Assembly (NCBI GenBank): GCA_021793495.1
Contig: JAJYSQ010000033.1
Coordinates: forward strand, 1-9,169
Origin: Actinomycetes bacterium
GTDB lineage: Bacteria > Actinomycetota > Actinomycetes > JAJYSQ01
DNA: 9,169 nt
Direction of reading: 5' to 3'
Numbering within the stretch: position 1 is the stretch's first letter; each line of letters starts with the position of its first letter. Positions 1 through 6,394 of the stretch are shown here, piece by piece. The notes beneath the pieces were generated by a model, which did not search any database, had not been told where the DNA came from, and saw only the letters and a program-made list of their open reading frames with translations. Position numbers and translations under genes: made by a program.

Positions 1-1163
1 CGATCGTGGCCGTAGAGCAAGCCGGTCGCGGAAAACCCTGGTGTGGTGCCGTGGCCGAGGTACTCCGCGACGTGCGGGTCGGCGAACAGGCCGACCAGCA
101 GCCCACCGAGCAGACCGGCGACCCCGTGGGTGTGGAACACCCCCAGGGCATCGTCGACACGTTGGAACAGTGGCAGCTTGGCCAGCTTGTTCCACGACAG
201 CCAGACCACCGCCGAGGCGATCATGCCGATGAGGATCGCGCCCACGCCATTGACGAACCCGGCAGCCGGGGTGATCGCGACCAGTCCGACGATCATGCCG
301 TTGACCGACCCGAGGAACGTCGGCTTGCGCTGGGGGCTGAGCGTCATGTCGATGATCAACCACGTCAGCAGGGCCGCGGCGGTGGCCAGGTTCGTGTTGA
401 GCACCGCGGTCGCGGCATCGGTACCGGCGAAGTACGGGTCGCCGCCGTTGAACCCGTTCCACCCGAGCCAGAGGATCCCAGCACCCGCGGCGACCAGCAG
501 CAGGTTGTTCGGCACACCGTGAGCCCGGTCCCGGGACAGCCGAGGCCCGACCACCGCCGCGGCGACGAACCCGGTCGTGCCGGCGGCGAGATGGATCACG
601 TAGCCGCCGGAGTAGTCCAGGGCCCCCTGCTGTGCCCACCAGCCGCCGCCCCACAGCAGGAATGCGTTCACCGAGTACGCAAAGGTCGTCCACAGTGGGA
701 CGAAGATCAGCCACGCCTTGAAACTCATGCGCCCGATCAGGCTGCCCAGGAACAGCAGCGGGGTGATCGCGGCGAAGACGAACTGGAAGTAGACCAGCGA
801 GGACTGCGGGAAGCGGAAGGGCGGCATGGCCCCGGTCCCGCTGACCAGCGGGATGTGCGCCTGGCCCTGTTCCGAGGTGGCCCCGAGAACGGGACCTGGG
901 TGTCCGAGCAGGCTGCCGAGGAATCCAGGGCCGAAGTGGATCGGCGTGCCGAAACCCATGTTGAAGGCCCAGAGGACCCAGACGATGAGCACCAGGGAGA
1001 ATGCGCTGAACGCCATGAGCATGGTGTTCACAGCCCATTTGCGCTGGACCAGCCCACCGTAGAGGATGGCGATCCCTGGCAGGCTCATCAACCCGACCAG
1101 GGTCGCGGCCACCAGCTGCCAGGTGTTGTCTCCGGGGCTCAGCCAGCTCGGGTAGGGGATCAT
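1..1163 (-). CDS. amt: Ammonium transporter (Amt/Rh family), C-terminus cut by window edge
   Basis: This is an integral membrane channel for ammonium uptake. The 387 visible codons run from an ATG at 1163-1161 off the left edge. The last residues read LLYGHD, which is the FYGH-like end of the conserved Amt core, so roughly the last transmembrane helix and cytoplasmic tail are missing compared with the usual 400-450 residues. Family hallmarks, with numbering in this protein and E. coli AmtB equivalents in brackets: F126 and F130 in FQFVFAAIT (phenylalanine gate), W171 and D183 in the WGGG...ALDYSGG stretch (W148, D160), H191 in VIHLAAG (first pore His, H168), the WNGFNGG motif near 235-241, and H346 in FHTHGVAG (second pore His, H318). 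All pore residues are therefore intact. The start is supported by GGAGG four bases upstream of the ATG. The gene is divergent from the DUF929 gene. A P-II gene (glnK) often follows amt and could lie outside the window. Identity is very sure; substrate specificity is inferred from the family. Confidence 0.97.
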   Translation of the reverse strand, partial: MIPYPSWLSPGDNTWQLVAATLVGLMSLPGIAILYGGLVQRKWAVNTMLMAFSAFSLVLIVWVLWAFNMGFGTPIHFGPGFLGSLLGHPGPVLGATSEQGQAHIPLVSGTGAMPPFRFPQSSLVYFQFVFAAITPLLFLGSLIGRMSFKAWLIFVPLWTTFAYSVNAFLLWGGGWWAQQGALDYSGGYVIHLAAGTTGFVAAAVVGPRLSRDRAHGVPNNLLLVAAGAGILWLGWNGFNGGDPYFAGTDAATAVLNTNLATAAALLTWLIIDMTLSPQRKPTFLGSVNGMIVGLVAITPAAGFVNGVGAILIGMIASAVVWLSWNKLAKLPLFQRVDDALGVFHTHGVAGLLGGLLVGLFADPHVAEYLGHGTTPGFSATGLLYGHD

Positions 1164-1269
1164 GGGTCCTCCACTGTTGGGACCGGCCCAGTCGGCTTGG
1201 GGAGTCGTGGCCGGATCGTCGGCAACCGTGGTCGGTACGGTCACGACCCGGTGTTTCCCGTGGATTGAG

Positions 1270-1287
1270 ATCGGATGAAGGTCCGAT
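1270..1287. promoter_or_regulatory. Short inverted repeat, possible operator
   Basis: ATCGGA, six bases (tgaagg), then TCCGAT gives a perfect 6-bp inverted repeat about 107 bases upstream of the amt ATG. The size and symmetry suit a dimeric regulator, but 6-bp palindromes are common in GC-rich DNA. No regulator is assigned. Confidence 0.2.
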
Positions 1288-1444
1288 GACCTGTGTTACT
1301 TTCGCGCAAACAGCGGATGGTTCATCAAGCAGGCTCCACGCTTCGGCCATCGATTGGCATGACGATCGTCTTCCGATGGTCAAGAGCAGGGGTCGGTGGC
1401 GGGCACCGAGGATGTCGCGGGCGTCGGCCGGGTCGCAGCGGGCA

Positions 1445-1450
1445 TACTGT
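1445..1450 (+). promoter_or_regulatory. -10 element for a probably leaderless DUF929-VKOR transcript
   Basis: TACTGT fits the actinobacterial TANNNT -10 consensus and ends five bases before the GTG at 1455. Transcription would be expected to start at about 1455-1457, on or next to the start codon. There is no Shine-Dalgarno sequence before that GTG, which agrees with leaderless initiation. No recognisable TTGACA-like -35 lies 16-18 bases upstream. Confidence 0.45.
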
Positions 1451-1454
1451 TCGC

Positions 1455-2396
1455 GTGACAAGTAGTTCAGCGAAGAGGTCCCGGGCGGGCAGTCGCCGTG
1501 ACGCGGGTAGCGCGCGGGACGCCATCGCCGCGCTGCGTCAGCAGGAGGCGGCTCACCGCCGGCGGCAGTGGATCGCCGGGGCTTCGGTGCTGGTCGTCGT
1601 GGTGCTGGTCGGTGCCTTGGTGGTGGCAAAGATCGCGCTGTCCCGGACGACCACGGCCACGACCGTCGCCGCGGTCGGGTCCATCCCGGCCCCGGCCGAC
1701 GCGGTGGCTCGGGTGTCCCGCGTGCCGGTCGCGGTGCTGTCGAAGGTCGGCGCCGGCAGCTACGCGGGGGGGTTCGTGGCGATCCCCAAGGCCTCGCCGC
1801 TGACCAGCAGCGGCAAGCCGCTCGTGGTCTACGAGGGCGCCGAGTACTGCCCGTACTGCGCGGCCCAGCGGTGGGCCCTGGTCGCCGCGTTGTCCCGCTT
1901 CGGCACGTTCCACGGGCTTGGCGCCACCCACTCCTCGACCACCGACGTCTACCCGGGGACCAACACGTTCTCGTTCTACGGGGCGACGTACTCCAGCCCG
2001 TACCTGGCGCTGCAGACCGTCGAGGCGTACTCGAACGTGCCGAAGGGCAACTTCTACGCCCCGCTGCAGACGCCGACGCCCGCGCAGCAGGCCCTGCTGT
2101 CCACCTACGACGCGCCGCCCTACGTCCCCTCGTCGGAGGCCGGCGCGATCCCGTTCGTCGACTACGCGAACCACTACGTGAGCGTCGGGGCGAGCTACAA
2201 CCCGCAGGTGCTGCGCGGACTGTCCCTGCAGCAGATCTCCGCGGCGCTGGCCGATCCGGCCAGCCCGGTGGCGAAGGCCATCGACGGCACGGCCAACGTG
2301 ATGACCGCCGCAGTCTGCGTGATCACCAAGAATGCTCCGGCCCCGGTGTGCCGCACCCCGCTGGTCACCGGGCTGGCGGCCCGGCTCGGCGGGTGA
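1455..2396 (+). CDS. DUF929 family membrane-anchored thioredoxin-like protein
   Basis: A 313-residue protein. Residues 1-38 are Arg/Lys-rich and cytoplasmic. Residues 40-62 form one transmembrane anchor (IAGASVLVVVVLVGALVV). The rest faces outside. Residues 124-150 read like the first strand and helix of a thioredoxin fold with a C132-P-Y-C135 motif (EGAEYCPYCAAQRW), and IPF at 232-234 resembles the cis-proline loop. C288 and C299 could form a second, structural disulfide. These traits match the DUF929 family. The start was placed at GTG 1455 because a -10-like TACTGT lies just upstream and the reading frame further upstream (to 1293) looks non-protein-like. The stop overlaps the VKOR start by four bases (GTGA), so the two genes are an operon and probably redox partners: VKOR would reoxidise the CPYC pair. 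The exact biochemical role of DUF929 is not established; an oxidase or isomerase role for exported proteins is inferred. Confidence 0.85.
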   Translation: MTSSSAKRSRAGSRRDAGSARDAIAALRQQEAAHRRRQWIAGASVLVVVVLVGALVVAKIALSRTTTATTVAAVGSIPAPADAVARVSRVPVAVLSKVGAGSYAGGFVAIPKASPLTSSGKPLVVYEGAEYCPYCAAQRWALVAALSRFGTFHGLGATHSSTTDVYPGTNTFSFYGATYSSPYLALQTVEAYSNVPKGNFYAPLQTPTPAQQALLSTYDAPPYVPSSEAGAIPFVDYANHYVSVGASYNPQVLRGLSLQQISAALADPASPVAKAIDGTANVMTAAVCVITKNAPAPVCRTPLVTGLAARLGG

Positions 2397-2863
2397 GCCG
2401 TGCCACCCCGGCGGGCTTGGTCGCTCTGGCTGCCACGCTCGCCGGCGTCGGGGTGTCCACCTACCTGACCCTCGCCCACTATGCGCACGGCATGACCCTG
2501 GCCTGCCCGGCGACCCACCTGGTCAACTGCGAACGAGTCACCACGAGCCCCGAGTCGGTCATCGCCGGGGTCCCGGTCGCCGTGCTCGGGCTGGCGTACT
2601 TCCTGGCGATGACCGGGCTGGTGCTGCCTGGCGCATGGGGTTCGGCGGCGCCGCGGCTGCACCAGGTACGGGCCGCGCTGGCCGGCCTGGGCGTCGCCAT
2701 GGTGCTCTACCTGGTGTGGACCGAGCTGTTCACCCTGGACGCGATCTGCCTGTGGTGCACCAGCGTGCACGTGCTCACCCTGATCGTGTTCGCGCTGTCG
2801 GTGTTCCGGCTGGCCGGGCAGCCGACCGGTGGTGAACGAGCCGGGCAGCCGAGCGAGTCCTGA
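2393..2863 (+). CDS. Vitamin K epoxide reductase (VKOR) family disulfide-bond oxidase
   Basis: A 156-residue four-helix membrane protein. Hydrophobic segments lie at about 6-29, 57-79, 95-115 and 120-141. All VKOR signature residues are present: the loop cysteines C38 and C46 (seven residues between, as in human VKOR C43/C51), S52 (human S57 position, six after the second Cys), and the active-site C119-L-W-C122. In bacteria this family does the job of DsbB: it passes electrons from an exported thioredoxin-like protein to a membrane quinone. There is no fused thioredoxin domain, so the partner must be separate; the overlapping DUF929 gene is the obvious candidate. The GTG start at 2393 shares the sequence GTGA with the upstream stop, implying translational coupling. 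The gene faces the CoA-transferase operon with only nine bases between the two stop codons. Confidence 0.93.
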   Translation: MSRATPAGLVALAATLAGVGVSTYLTLAHYAHGMTLACPATHLVNCERVTTSPESVIAGVPVAVLGLAYFLAMTGLVLPGAWGSAAPRLHQVRAALAGLGVAMVLYLVWTELFTLDAICLWCTSVHVLTLIVFALSVFRLAGQPTGGERAGQPSES

Positions 2864-2872
2864 CGGGATCGT

Positions 2873-3538
2873 TCAGACCGCCGGCACCTGCATCGTGGTG
2901 GGTTCGCGGGGGACCAACAGCTCGGTCCCGGTCGCCTGGCGGACCTCGTCCACCCCGACCCCGGGAGCAAGCTCGCGCAGCTCGAGGCCGTGCGGGGCCA
3001 CGTCGATCACGGCCAGGTCGGTGATGATCCGGTCGACCACGCCGGCCCCGGTCAACGGCAGCGAGCACCGCTGGACAATCTTGTGCGAACCGTCCTTGGC
3101 CACATGCTCCATCACCACGATGACCCGCTTCGCCCCGTGGACCAGGTCCATCGCCCCTCCCATGCCCTTGACCATCTTGCCGGGGATCATCCAGTTGGCC
3201 AGGTCCCCGGCACGACTGACCTGCATCGCCCCGAGGACCGCTGCGTCGATCGCCCCGCCGCGGATCATGCCGAAGCTCGTCGCGGAGTCGAAGAACGACG
3301 CGCCGGGCAGGATCGTGACCGTCTCCTTGCTCGCATTGACCAGGTCCGCATCCTCCCCCCCCGGGTAGGGGTACGGACCGACTCCCAGGATCCCGTTCTC
3401 GGACTGCAGGACGACGTGCACGTCCGCCGGCAGGTAGCTGGGGACCAGCGTGGGCACCCCGATGCCCAGGTTGACGTACTCGCCGTCGGCCAGCTCGGCC
3501 GCAGCTCGGGCGGCCATCTGGTTGCGGGACAGGCCCAT
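2873..3538 (-). CDS. scoB: 3-oxoacid CoA-transferase subunit B (SCOT type)
   Basis: A 221-residue beta subunit of a family I CoA-transferase, which moves CoA from succinyl-CoA (or another acyl-CoA) to a 3-oxoacid such as acetoacetate. The catalytic glutamate is E47 in the signature QSENGILG (45-52). Other family blocks are [12 protein letters not shown] near 21-32, [15 protein letters not shown] near 94-108, and [16 protein letters not shown] near 118-133. Length is normal for the subunit. Two starts are possible: ATG at 3538 (chosen, with GGGAG seven bases upstream) or GTG at 3541 directly before it. With the ATG, the subunit A stop overlaps in TGATG, so the subunits are translationally coupled in a 1:1 operon. 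3-oxoadipate CoA-transferase (PcaJ) is the main alternative; no aromatic-pathway genes are visible, so the substrate is uncertain. An 8-C run at 3355-3362 lies inside the gene without breaking the frame. Confidence 0.94.
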   Translation of the reverse strand: MGLSRNQMAARAAAELADGEYVNLGIGVPTLVPSYLPADVHVVLQSENGILGVGPYPYPGGEDADLVNASKETVTILPGASFFDSATSFGMIRGGAIDAAVLGAMQVSRAGDLANWMIPGKMVKGMGGAMDLVHGAKRVIVVMEHVAKDGSHKIVQRCSLPLTGAGVVDRIITDLAVIDVAPHGLELRELAPGVGVDEVRQATGTELLVPREPTTMQVPAV

Positions 3539-4422
3539 CACCGTGCTCCCTTCCCGACGGCGGCTCCACTCACGGTGGGCGCACTCACGGTGGGCACTGC
3601 GGTGGGCGCACCCACGGTGGGCGCTGCGGTGCCGAACCCGAAACCGGCGCTGTCTGGTCGTGAGGTGGTCGTGCGTCGTTCGATCCGTTTGATCGCGGCT
3701 TGCTCCTCGGTCAGCGCGACGACACGGGTGACGTAGATGCCGGGCAGGTGGATCTGGTCGGGATCCAGGTCACCGACCTCGACCACCCGCTCGGCCTCCA
3801 CGATCGTCACCTGAGCGGCCATCGCCGCCAGCGGGTTGAAGTTCCGCGTCGAGGCGTGGAACACCAGGTTGCCGCAACGGTCGGCCACCGTGGCCCGAAC
3901 CAGCGCGAAGTCCGTGGTGATGGACTCCTCCAGCACGTAGTCGCGATGGCCGAACGTGCGGACCTCCTTGGCGGGCGAGGCCAGGCAGACAGACCCGGTC
4001 TCGTCGTACCGCCAGGGCAGGCCGCCCTCGGCGACCTGGGTGCCGACTCCGGTCGCGGTGTAGAAAGCCGGGATCCCGACCCCGCCGGCGCGCAGCTTCT
4101 CGGCCAGGGTGCCTTGCGGGACCAGCTCCACCTCGAGCTCGCCGTGCAGGTACTGGCGCTCGAACTCCTTGTTCTCCCCGACGTACGAGCTGGTCATCCG
4201 CGCGATCCGGTGCGCACGCAGGAGCAGGCCCAGGCCAGCGTCGTCGACCCCGCAGTTGTTCGACACCACCCGCAGCCCGTGGGCGCCCTGGGCGAGCAGC
4301 GCCTCGATGAGCACGCTGGGGATCCCGCACAGCCCGAACCCGCCGACGGACAGCGATGCTCCGTCCGGGATGTCGGTGACCGCCTCGGCGGCCGAAGCGA
4401 CTGTCTTGTCCACACCAGCCAT
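3538..4422 (-). CDS. scoA: 3-oxoacid CoA-transferase subunit A (SCOT type) with repeat-encoded C-terminal tail
   Basis: The alpha subunit, 294 residues. Family I CoA-transferase signatures are clear: [10 protein letters not shown] (26-35), SNNCGVDD (54-61), [14 protein letters not shown] (79-92), the [15 protein letters not shown] block (100-114), and [13 protein letters not shown] near 116-128. The usual family end, KRIERR(T), falls at 245-251. After it comes an extra tail of about 43 residues (252-294) rich in Ala, Pro, Thr, Val and Gly (APTV/PTVS units), encoded by tandem repeats at 3568-3624. This tail is not part of the known fold. ATG 4422 was chosen because GGAGG lies six bases upstream and the next residues ([11 protein letters not shown]) match the normal N-terminus; the frame stays open 12 codons further upstream. 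A 139-base gap separates it from the LCP gene stop on the same strand, so it may have its own promoter. Confidence 0.94.
   Translation of the reverse strand: MAGVDKTVASAAEAVTDIPDGASLSVGGFGLCGIPSVLIEALLAQGAHGLRVVSNNCGVDDAGLGLLLRAHRIARMTSSYVGENKEFERQYLHGELEVELVPQGTLAEKLRAGGVGIPAFYTATGVGTQVAEGGLPWRYDETGSVCLASPAKEVRTFGHRDYVLEESITTDFALVRATVADRCGNLVFHASTRNFNPLAAMAAQVTIVEAERVVEVGDLDPDQIHLPGIYVTRVVALTEEQAAIKRIERRTTTSRPDSAGFGFGTAAPTVGAPTAVPTVSAPTVSGAAVGKGAR
3568..3624. repeat. Tandem repeat (about 15 bp) encoding the scoA tail
   Basis: Successive units start at 3568 (actcacggtgggcgc), 3583 (actcacggtgggcac), 3598 (a 12-bp shortened unit, tgcggtgggcgc) and 3610 (acccacggtgggcgc). All lengths are multiples of three, so copy-number change keeps the scoA frame. 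On the coding strand they specify Ala-Pro-Thr-Val-Ser/Gly type units near residues 267-285. Confidence 0.85.
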
Positions 4423-4504
4423 CCACGGCCTCCTCGACGATCCTGCGGCGCCGAACACCGGGCGTGCACCAGGGCATGCCGTGCCGGTGCGACGCGCTGG
4501 GGCG

Positions 4505-4510
4505 AGCCTA
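4505..4510 (-). promoter_or_regulatory. Possible -10 element for scoAB
   Basis: TAGGCT read on the minus strand (4510 to 4505) fits TANNNT and would start transcription near 4498, giving a leader of about 75 bases before the scoA ATG. No -35 match is visible, and the site abuts the GC hairpins behind the LCP gene. Weak call. Confidence 0.2.
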
Positions 4511-4512
4511 GT

Positions 4513-4541
4513 GCGCGCTGCGCGCCGGGGTGTGCCCCCGG
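4513..4541 (-). terminator. Two adjacent GC hairpins after the LCP gene, possible U-less terminator
   Basis: CCGGGG-tgtgc-CCCCGG (4525-4541) is a perfect 6-bp stem beginning 20 bases past the LCP stop. GCGCG-ctg-CGCGC (4513-4525) abuts it, sharing one base. There is no T-run after either stem. Such hairpins are often suggested as terminators in actinobacteria, but function is unproven. Confidence 0.35.
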
Positions 4542-4561
4542 TGACGGACGTGCGGCCGCGG

Positions 4562-6043
4562 TCAGGACGGGACCGAGCAGATGTCGCTGACCGCGGAGCG
4601 GGCCGACAGCGTCGGTGTCGGCGTCGGTGCGTCCGCCCCGCCTGGGGCGATGGCGACCGGTACGACGGTGGGGTACGAGGTGCCGACCAGGACCTGCAGG
4701 GTGCGGCCCAGAGACGGGTCGACCTGGACCCTGACCCCGGGCAGCGCCGCGGCCAGGGTGGCTCCGGAGCGGTCGTACGCCGCCGGGCGGTGGATCTGGG
4801 TCGTGGCGAGCACGGGGCCGGTGGCCGTCCCCACGCCGACCACGGTGAAGCCGACGGCCCGTAGCGCTGCGGCCGCCCTGCTCGCCGCTCCCGGCACCCC
4901 GGAGGCGTTGAGCACCTGGACGCGTACCTGCGCGGGGGGAACGGTCAGCGTCGGTACCGGCGATGAGGACGGTGGTGAGGTGGTGGTCGTGCTCGGGCGG
5001 CCCGGGATCGGGGCATCGTGGCGCAGGGCGTCGAAGATCGCGCCAGCGCTCGGCTGGGACCACTCGACCACGTTCGGGTTCGCCGGGTACGGGTGGTTGG
5101 GTACCGTGAGGAAGGTGACGTTGCTGCGCGGGATGTTGCGCACGCTCGTGGCCAACGAGGCGAGGCTGGTCAGGCTCGCGAAGGCGGGGTCGGTGGTCAC
5201 CGAGCGGGTGGCTGCGTCGAGGAACTGGTACAGCCGCACCGGGTTGAGCAGCAGCCCGGTGCTCGTGACCTTGGTGACCAGCGAGGCCAGGAACGCCTGC
5301 TGGCGGACGATCCGGGACAGGTCTGAGCCATCGCCGATGTAGCGCACCCGGACGTACCCCAAAGCCTGCGACCCGTCGAGCACCTGCCGCCCGGCCGGCA
5401 GGTCGATCTGCGCCTCCTTGTTCGTGATGGGCTGGTTCAGACAGACCTCCACCCCACCCAGGGAGTCGACCATCGTGGCAAACCCATGAAAGTCGATGAC
5501 CACGAAGTGGTCGATGCGGATCTGGGTCAGCTGTTCGACCGTCTTGATCGTGCACGCGGTCCCGCCGATGGCGTACGCCGCATTGAACCGTTCCACACGG
5601 GGCGAGGAGAACCGGCTGGCACCCAGGTTGCAGGAGGGGATGGCTACCCAGGAGTCGCGGGGGATGCTGACCAGCTCTGCTCGACGCCGGTCTGCCGACA
5701 GGTGCAGGAGGATCACGGTGTCCGACCGGGCTCCCTGGATGCCGCTTCCGTACCGGCCGTCGCCGGGGGCCGAACGCGTGTCGGACCCGATCACCAGGAT
5801 GTTCTCGGCGCGATCACCGCGTCCCGGCGCGGGACCGGCCACCACGCGGGGTCGGTCGGTGCCCAGAGCCGAGGTCACGTTCTGGCTGGCGATGTTGCGG
5901 TCCAGCCGGAGGTAGGCGACGGCGGTCGCGCCGGTGGCAGCCACCACCAGGCCGCTGAGCACGACGAGCACGACCAGCGGCACGCGCCGGGGGAGTGCCG
6001 CGTGCCGCCGTGGGGCGGGGGTCCTGCCCTGTTCGTCGGCCAT
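4562..6043 (-). CDS. LCP (LytR-CpsA-Psr) family cell-wall glycopolymer ligase with LytR_C domain
   Basis: A 493-residue membrane-anchored enzyme. LCP proteins transfer lipid-linked glycopolymers (teichoic-acid-like or arabinogalactan-type) onto peptidoglycan outside the membrane. A short Arg-rich N-terminus is followed by one transmembrane helix (about 21-44). The LCP domain spans about 80-255, with NILVIGSDTR (81-90), RSDTV (106-110), SIPRDSWV (126-133), RFNAAYAIGG (152-161), the DHFVVIDFHGF...SLGGVEV block (178-200), and the closing LDGSQALGYVRVR...SRIVRQQ (222-249). These include the Arg and Asp residues that bind the pyrophosphate lipid. A Ser/Thr/Pro linker (about 345-370) leads to a LytR_C domain (about 372-455, VRVQVLNASGVPG). 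Four cysteines (C138, C164, C201, C489) all lie outside, so disulfides are likely. The start is ATG 6043; GGAGG lies 12 bases upstream, a long spacing. The ATG at 6145 in the same frame is less likely because the preceding 34 residues look unlike a protein start. It is divergent from the CWB2 amidase. Confidence 0.94.
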   Translation of the reverse strand: MADEQGRTPAPRRHAALPRRVPLVVLVVLSGLVVAATGATAVAYLRLDRNIASQNVTSALGTDRPRVVAGPAPGRGDRAENILVIGSDTRSAPGDGRYGSGIQGARSDTVILLHLSADRRRAELVSIPRDSWVAIPSCNLGASRFSSPRVERFNAAYAIGGTACTIKTVEQLTQIRIDHFVVIDFHGFATMVDSLGGVEVCLNQPITNKEAQIDLPAGRQVLDGSQALGYVRVRYIGDGSDLSRIVRQQAFLASLVTKVTSTGLLLNPVRLYQFLDAATRSVTTDPAFASLTSLASLATSVRNIPRSNVTFLTVPNHPYPANPNVVEWSQPSAGAIFDALRHDAPIPGRPSTTTTSPPSSSPVPTLTVPPAQVRVQVLNASGVPGAASRAAAALRAVGFTVVGVGTATGPVLATTQIHRPAAYDRSGATLAAALPGVRVQVDPSLGRTLQVLVGTSYPTVVPVAIAPGGADAPTPTPTLSARSAVSDICSVPS

Positions 6044-6161
6044 GCTCGGGACCGACCTCCTGACTTCTGGCGCTCGGGGCAGCACGCGCCCGCGGAGGAT
6101 CGGGGCACGGCCATGGTGTTCTTGACCGCAACGCGACTGTTTCATGAGACGTTCTCGACCA

Positions 6162-6170
6162 CTACAGTAG
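6162..6170. promoter_or_regulatory. Symmetric -10-like element, possible divergent promoter core
   Basis: CTACAGTAG is a palindrome around its central A. It contains TACAGT on plus (6163-6168) and TACTGT on minus (6169-6164), both TANNNT. Minus transcription would start near 6157 and give the LCP gene a leader of about 114 bases. Plus transcription would start near 6175 and carry both repeat arrays in the leader of the amidase message. No good -35 was seen on either side. Confidence 0.3.
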
Positions 6171-6241
6171 CCGCTGGCGGGGTACGGCCCACCTGTCCAC
6201 TTCGTGGTTCTCGATGTCTCGTGCCGTCATTCATGTCGTCG

Positions 6242-6271
6242 CTCGAACGGCCTCGAACGGCCTCAACCGTC
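6242..6271. repeat. 10-bp tandem repeat, three units
   Basis: ctcgaacggc (6242-6251) is repeated exactly at 6252-6261, and a degenerate third copy, ctcaaccgtc, follows at 6262-6271. The period is close to one turn of the DNA helix. Confidence 0.8.
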
Positions 6272-6306
6272 AAGCCCATCCCGGAGTGCGCCGATAGGGG
6301 GTGTGC

Positions 6307-6374
6307 GTCACCCCGATGTCGGCGTCACCTGCTCGTCGGTGTCACCTGCTCCGCCCCGTGACCTGGCCCACCTC
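6307..6374. repeat. 17-bp tandem repeat, four units, upstream of the amidase gene
   Basis: Units begin at 6307, 6324, 6341 and 6358, exactly 17 bases apart: gtcaccccgatgtcggc, gtcacctgctcgtcggt, gtcacctgctccgcccc, gtgacctggcccacctc. The core GTCACCTGCTC is exact in units 2 and 3, while units 1 and 4 keep GTCACC/GTGACC and diverge after that. Seventeen is not a multiple of three, so this is not a coding repeat. The array sits where the promoter or leader of the amidase gene must be. Confidence 0.8.
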
Positions 6375-6394
6375 GACCCGTACCCCTGGATGCC

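Larger units (their letters stand above)
1164..1454. promoter_or_regulatory. Divergent intergenic region, amt / DUF929
   Basis: These 291 bases must hold the promoters of both flanking genes. I see no convincing gene here: short open frames over 1265-1454 have no ribosome binding site and no recognisable protein. Visible elements are a GTTAC-N7-CAAAC pair at 1295-1311 (loosely like an actinobacterial GlnR box), a 6-6-6 inverted repeat ATCGGA/TCCGAT at 1270-1287, and GAAAC/GTGAC half-sites on the minus strand at 1257-1253 and 1244-1240 with an 8-base gap. The -10-like TACTGT at 1445-1450 serves the plus-strand gene. No clear -10 was found for amt. Confidence 0.5.
6044..6394. promoter_or_regulatory. 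Repeat-rich divergent intergenic region, LCP / CWB2 amidase
   Basis: These 351 bases hold the promoters of both envelope genes and no gene that I can support. From left to right: the LCP ribosome binding site (GGAGG, minus, about 6056-6060), a symmetric CTACAGTAG at 6162-6170 that gives a TANNNT -10 on each strand, a 3 x 10-bp array (6242-6271) and a 4 x 17-bp array (6307-6374) ending 20 bases before the amidase ATG. The DNA is locally less GC-rich around 6120-6275 than in the genes. Confidence 0.6.

Noticed and set aside
6..1268. Plus-strand 420-codon open frame opposite amt
   Set aside because: It is an antisense shadow of a clear Amt gene. Its product is rich in Arg, Gly, Asp, Gln and Glu and has no recognisable domain.
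1265..1465. Short open frame in the amt/DUF929 gap as a small gene
   Set aside because: It has no ribosome binding site and no recognisable protein, and it overlaps the likely promoter and start of the DUF929 gene.
3355..3362. Run of eight C in scoB as a frameshift or programmed slippage site
   Set aside because: The frame is continuous and protein motifs are intact on both sides, so nothing shows slippage.
2990..3736. Plus-strand 248-codon open frame opposite scoB and the scoA tail
   Set aside because: It is antisense to a conserved CoA-transferase and has no family resemblance.
4194..5555. Minus-strand 453-codon open frame crossing scoA and the LCP gene
   Set aside because: It is out of frame with two well-supported genes, spans their intergenic gap, and has biased Arg/Pro/Gly composition typical of a shadow.
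6242..6374. CRISPR array
   Set aside because: Repeats are 10 and 17 bp with no unique spacers between units, and no cas genes are present.
6307..6374. Iterons of a replication origin
   Set aside because: There is no rep gene, no DnaA boxes and no AT-rich unwinding stretch nearby, and the array sits directly before a structural gene. Regulation or slippage is simpler.
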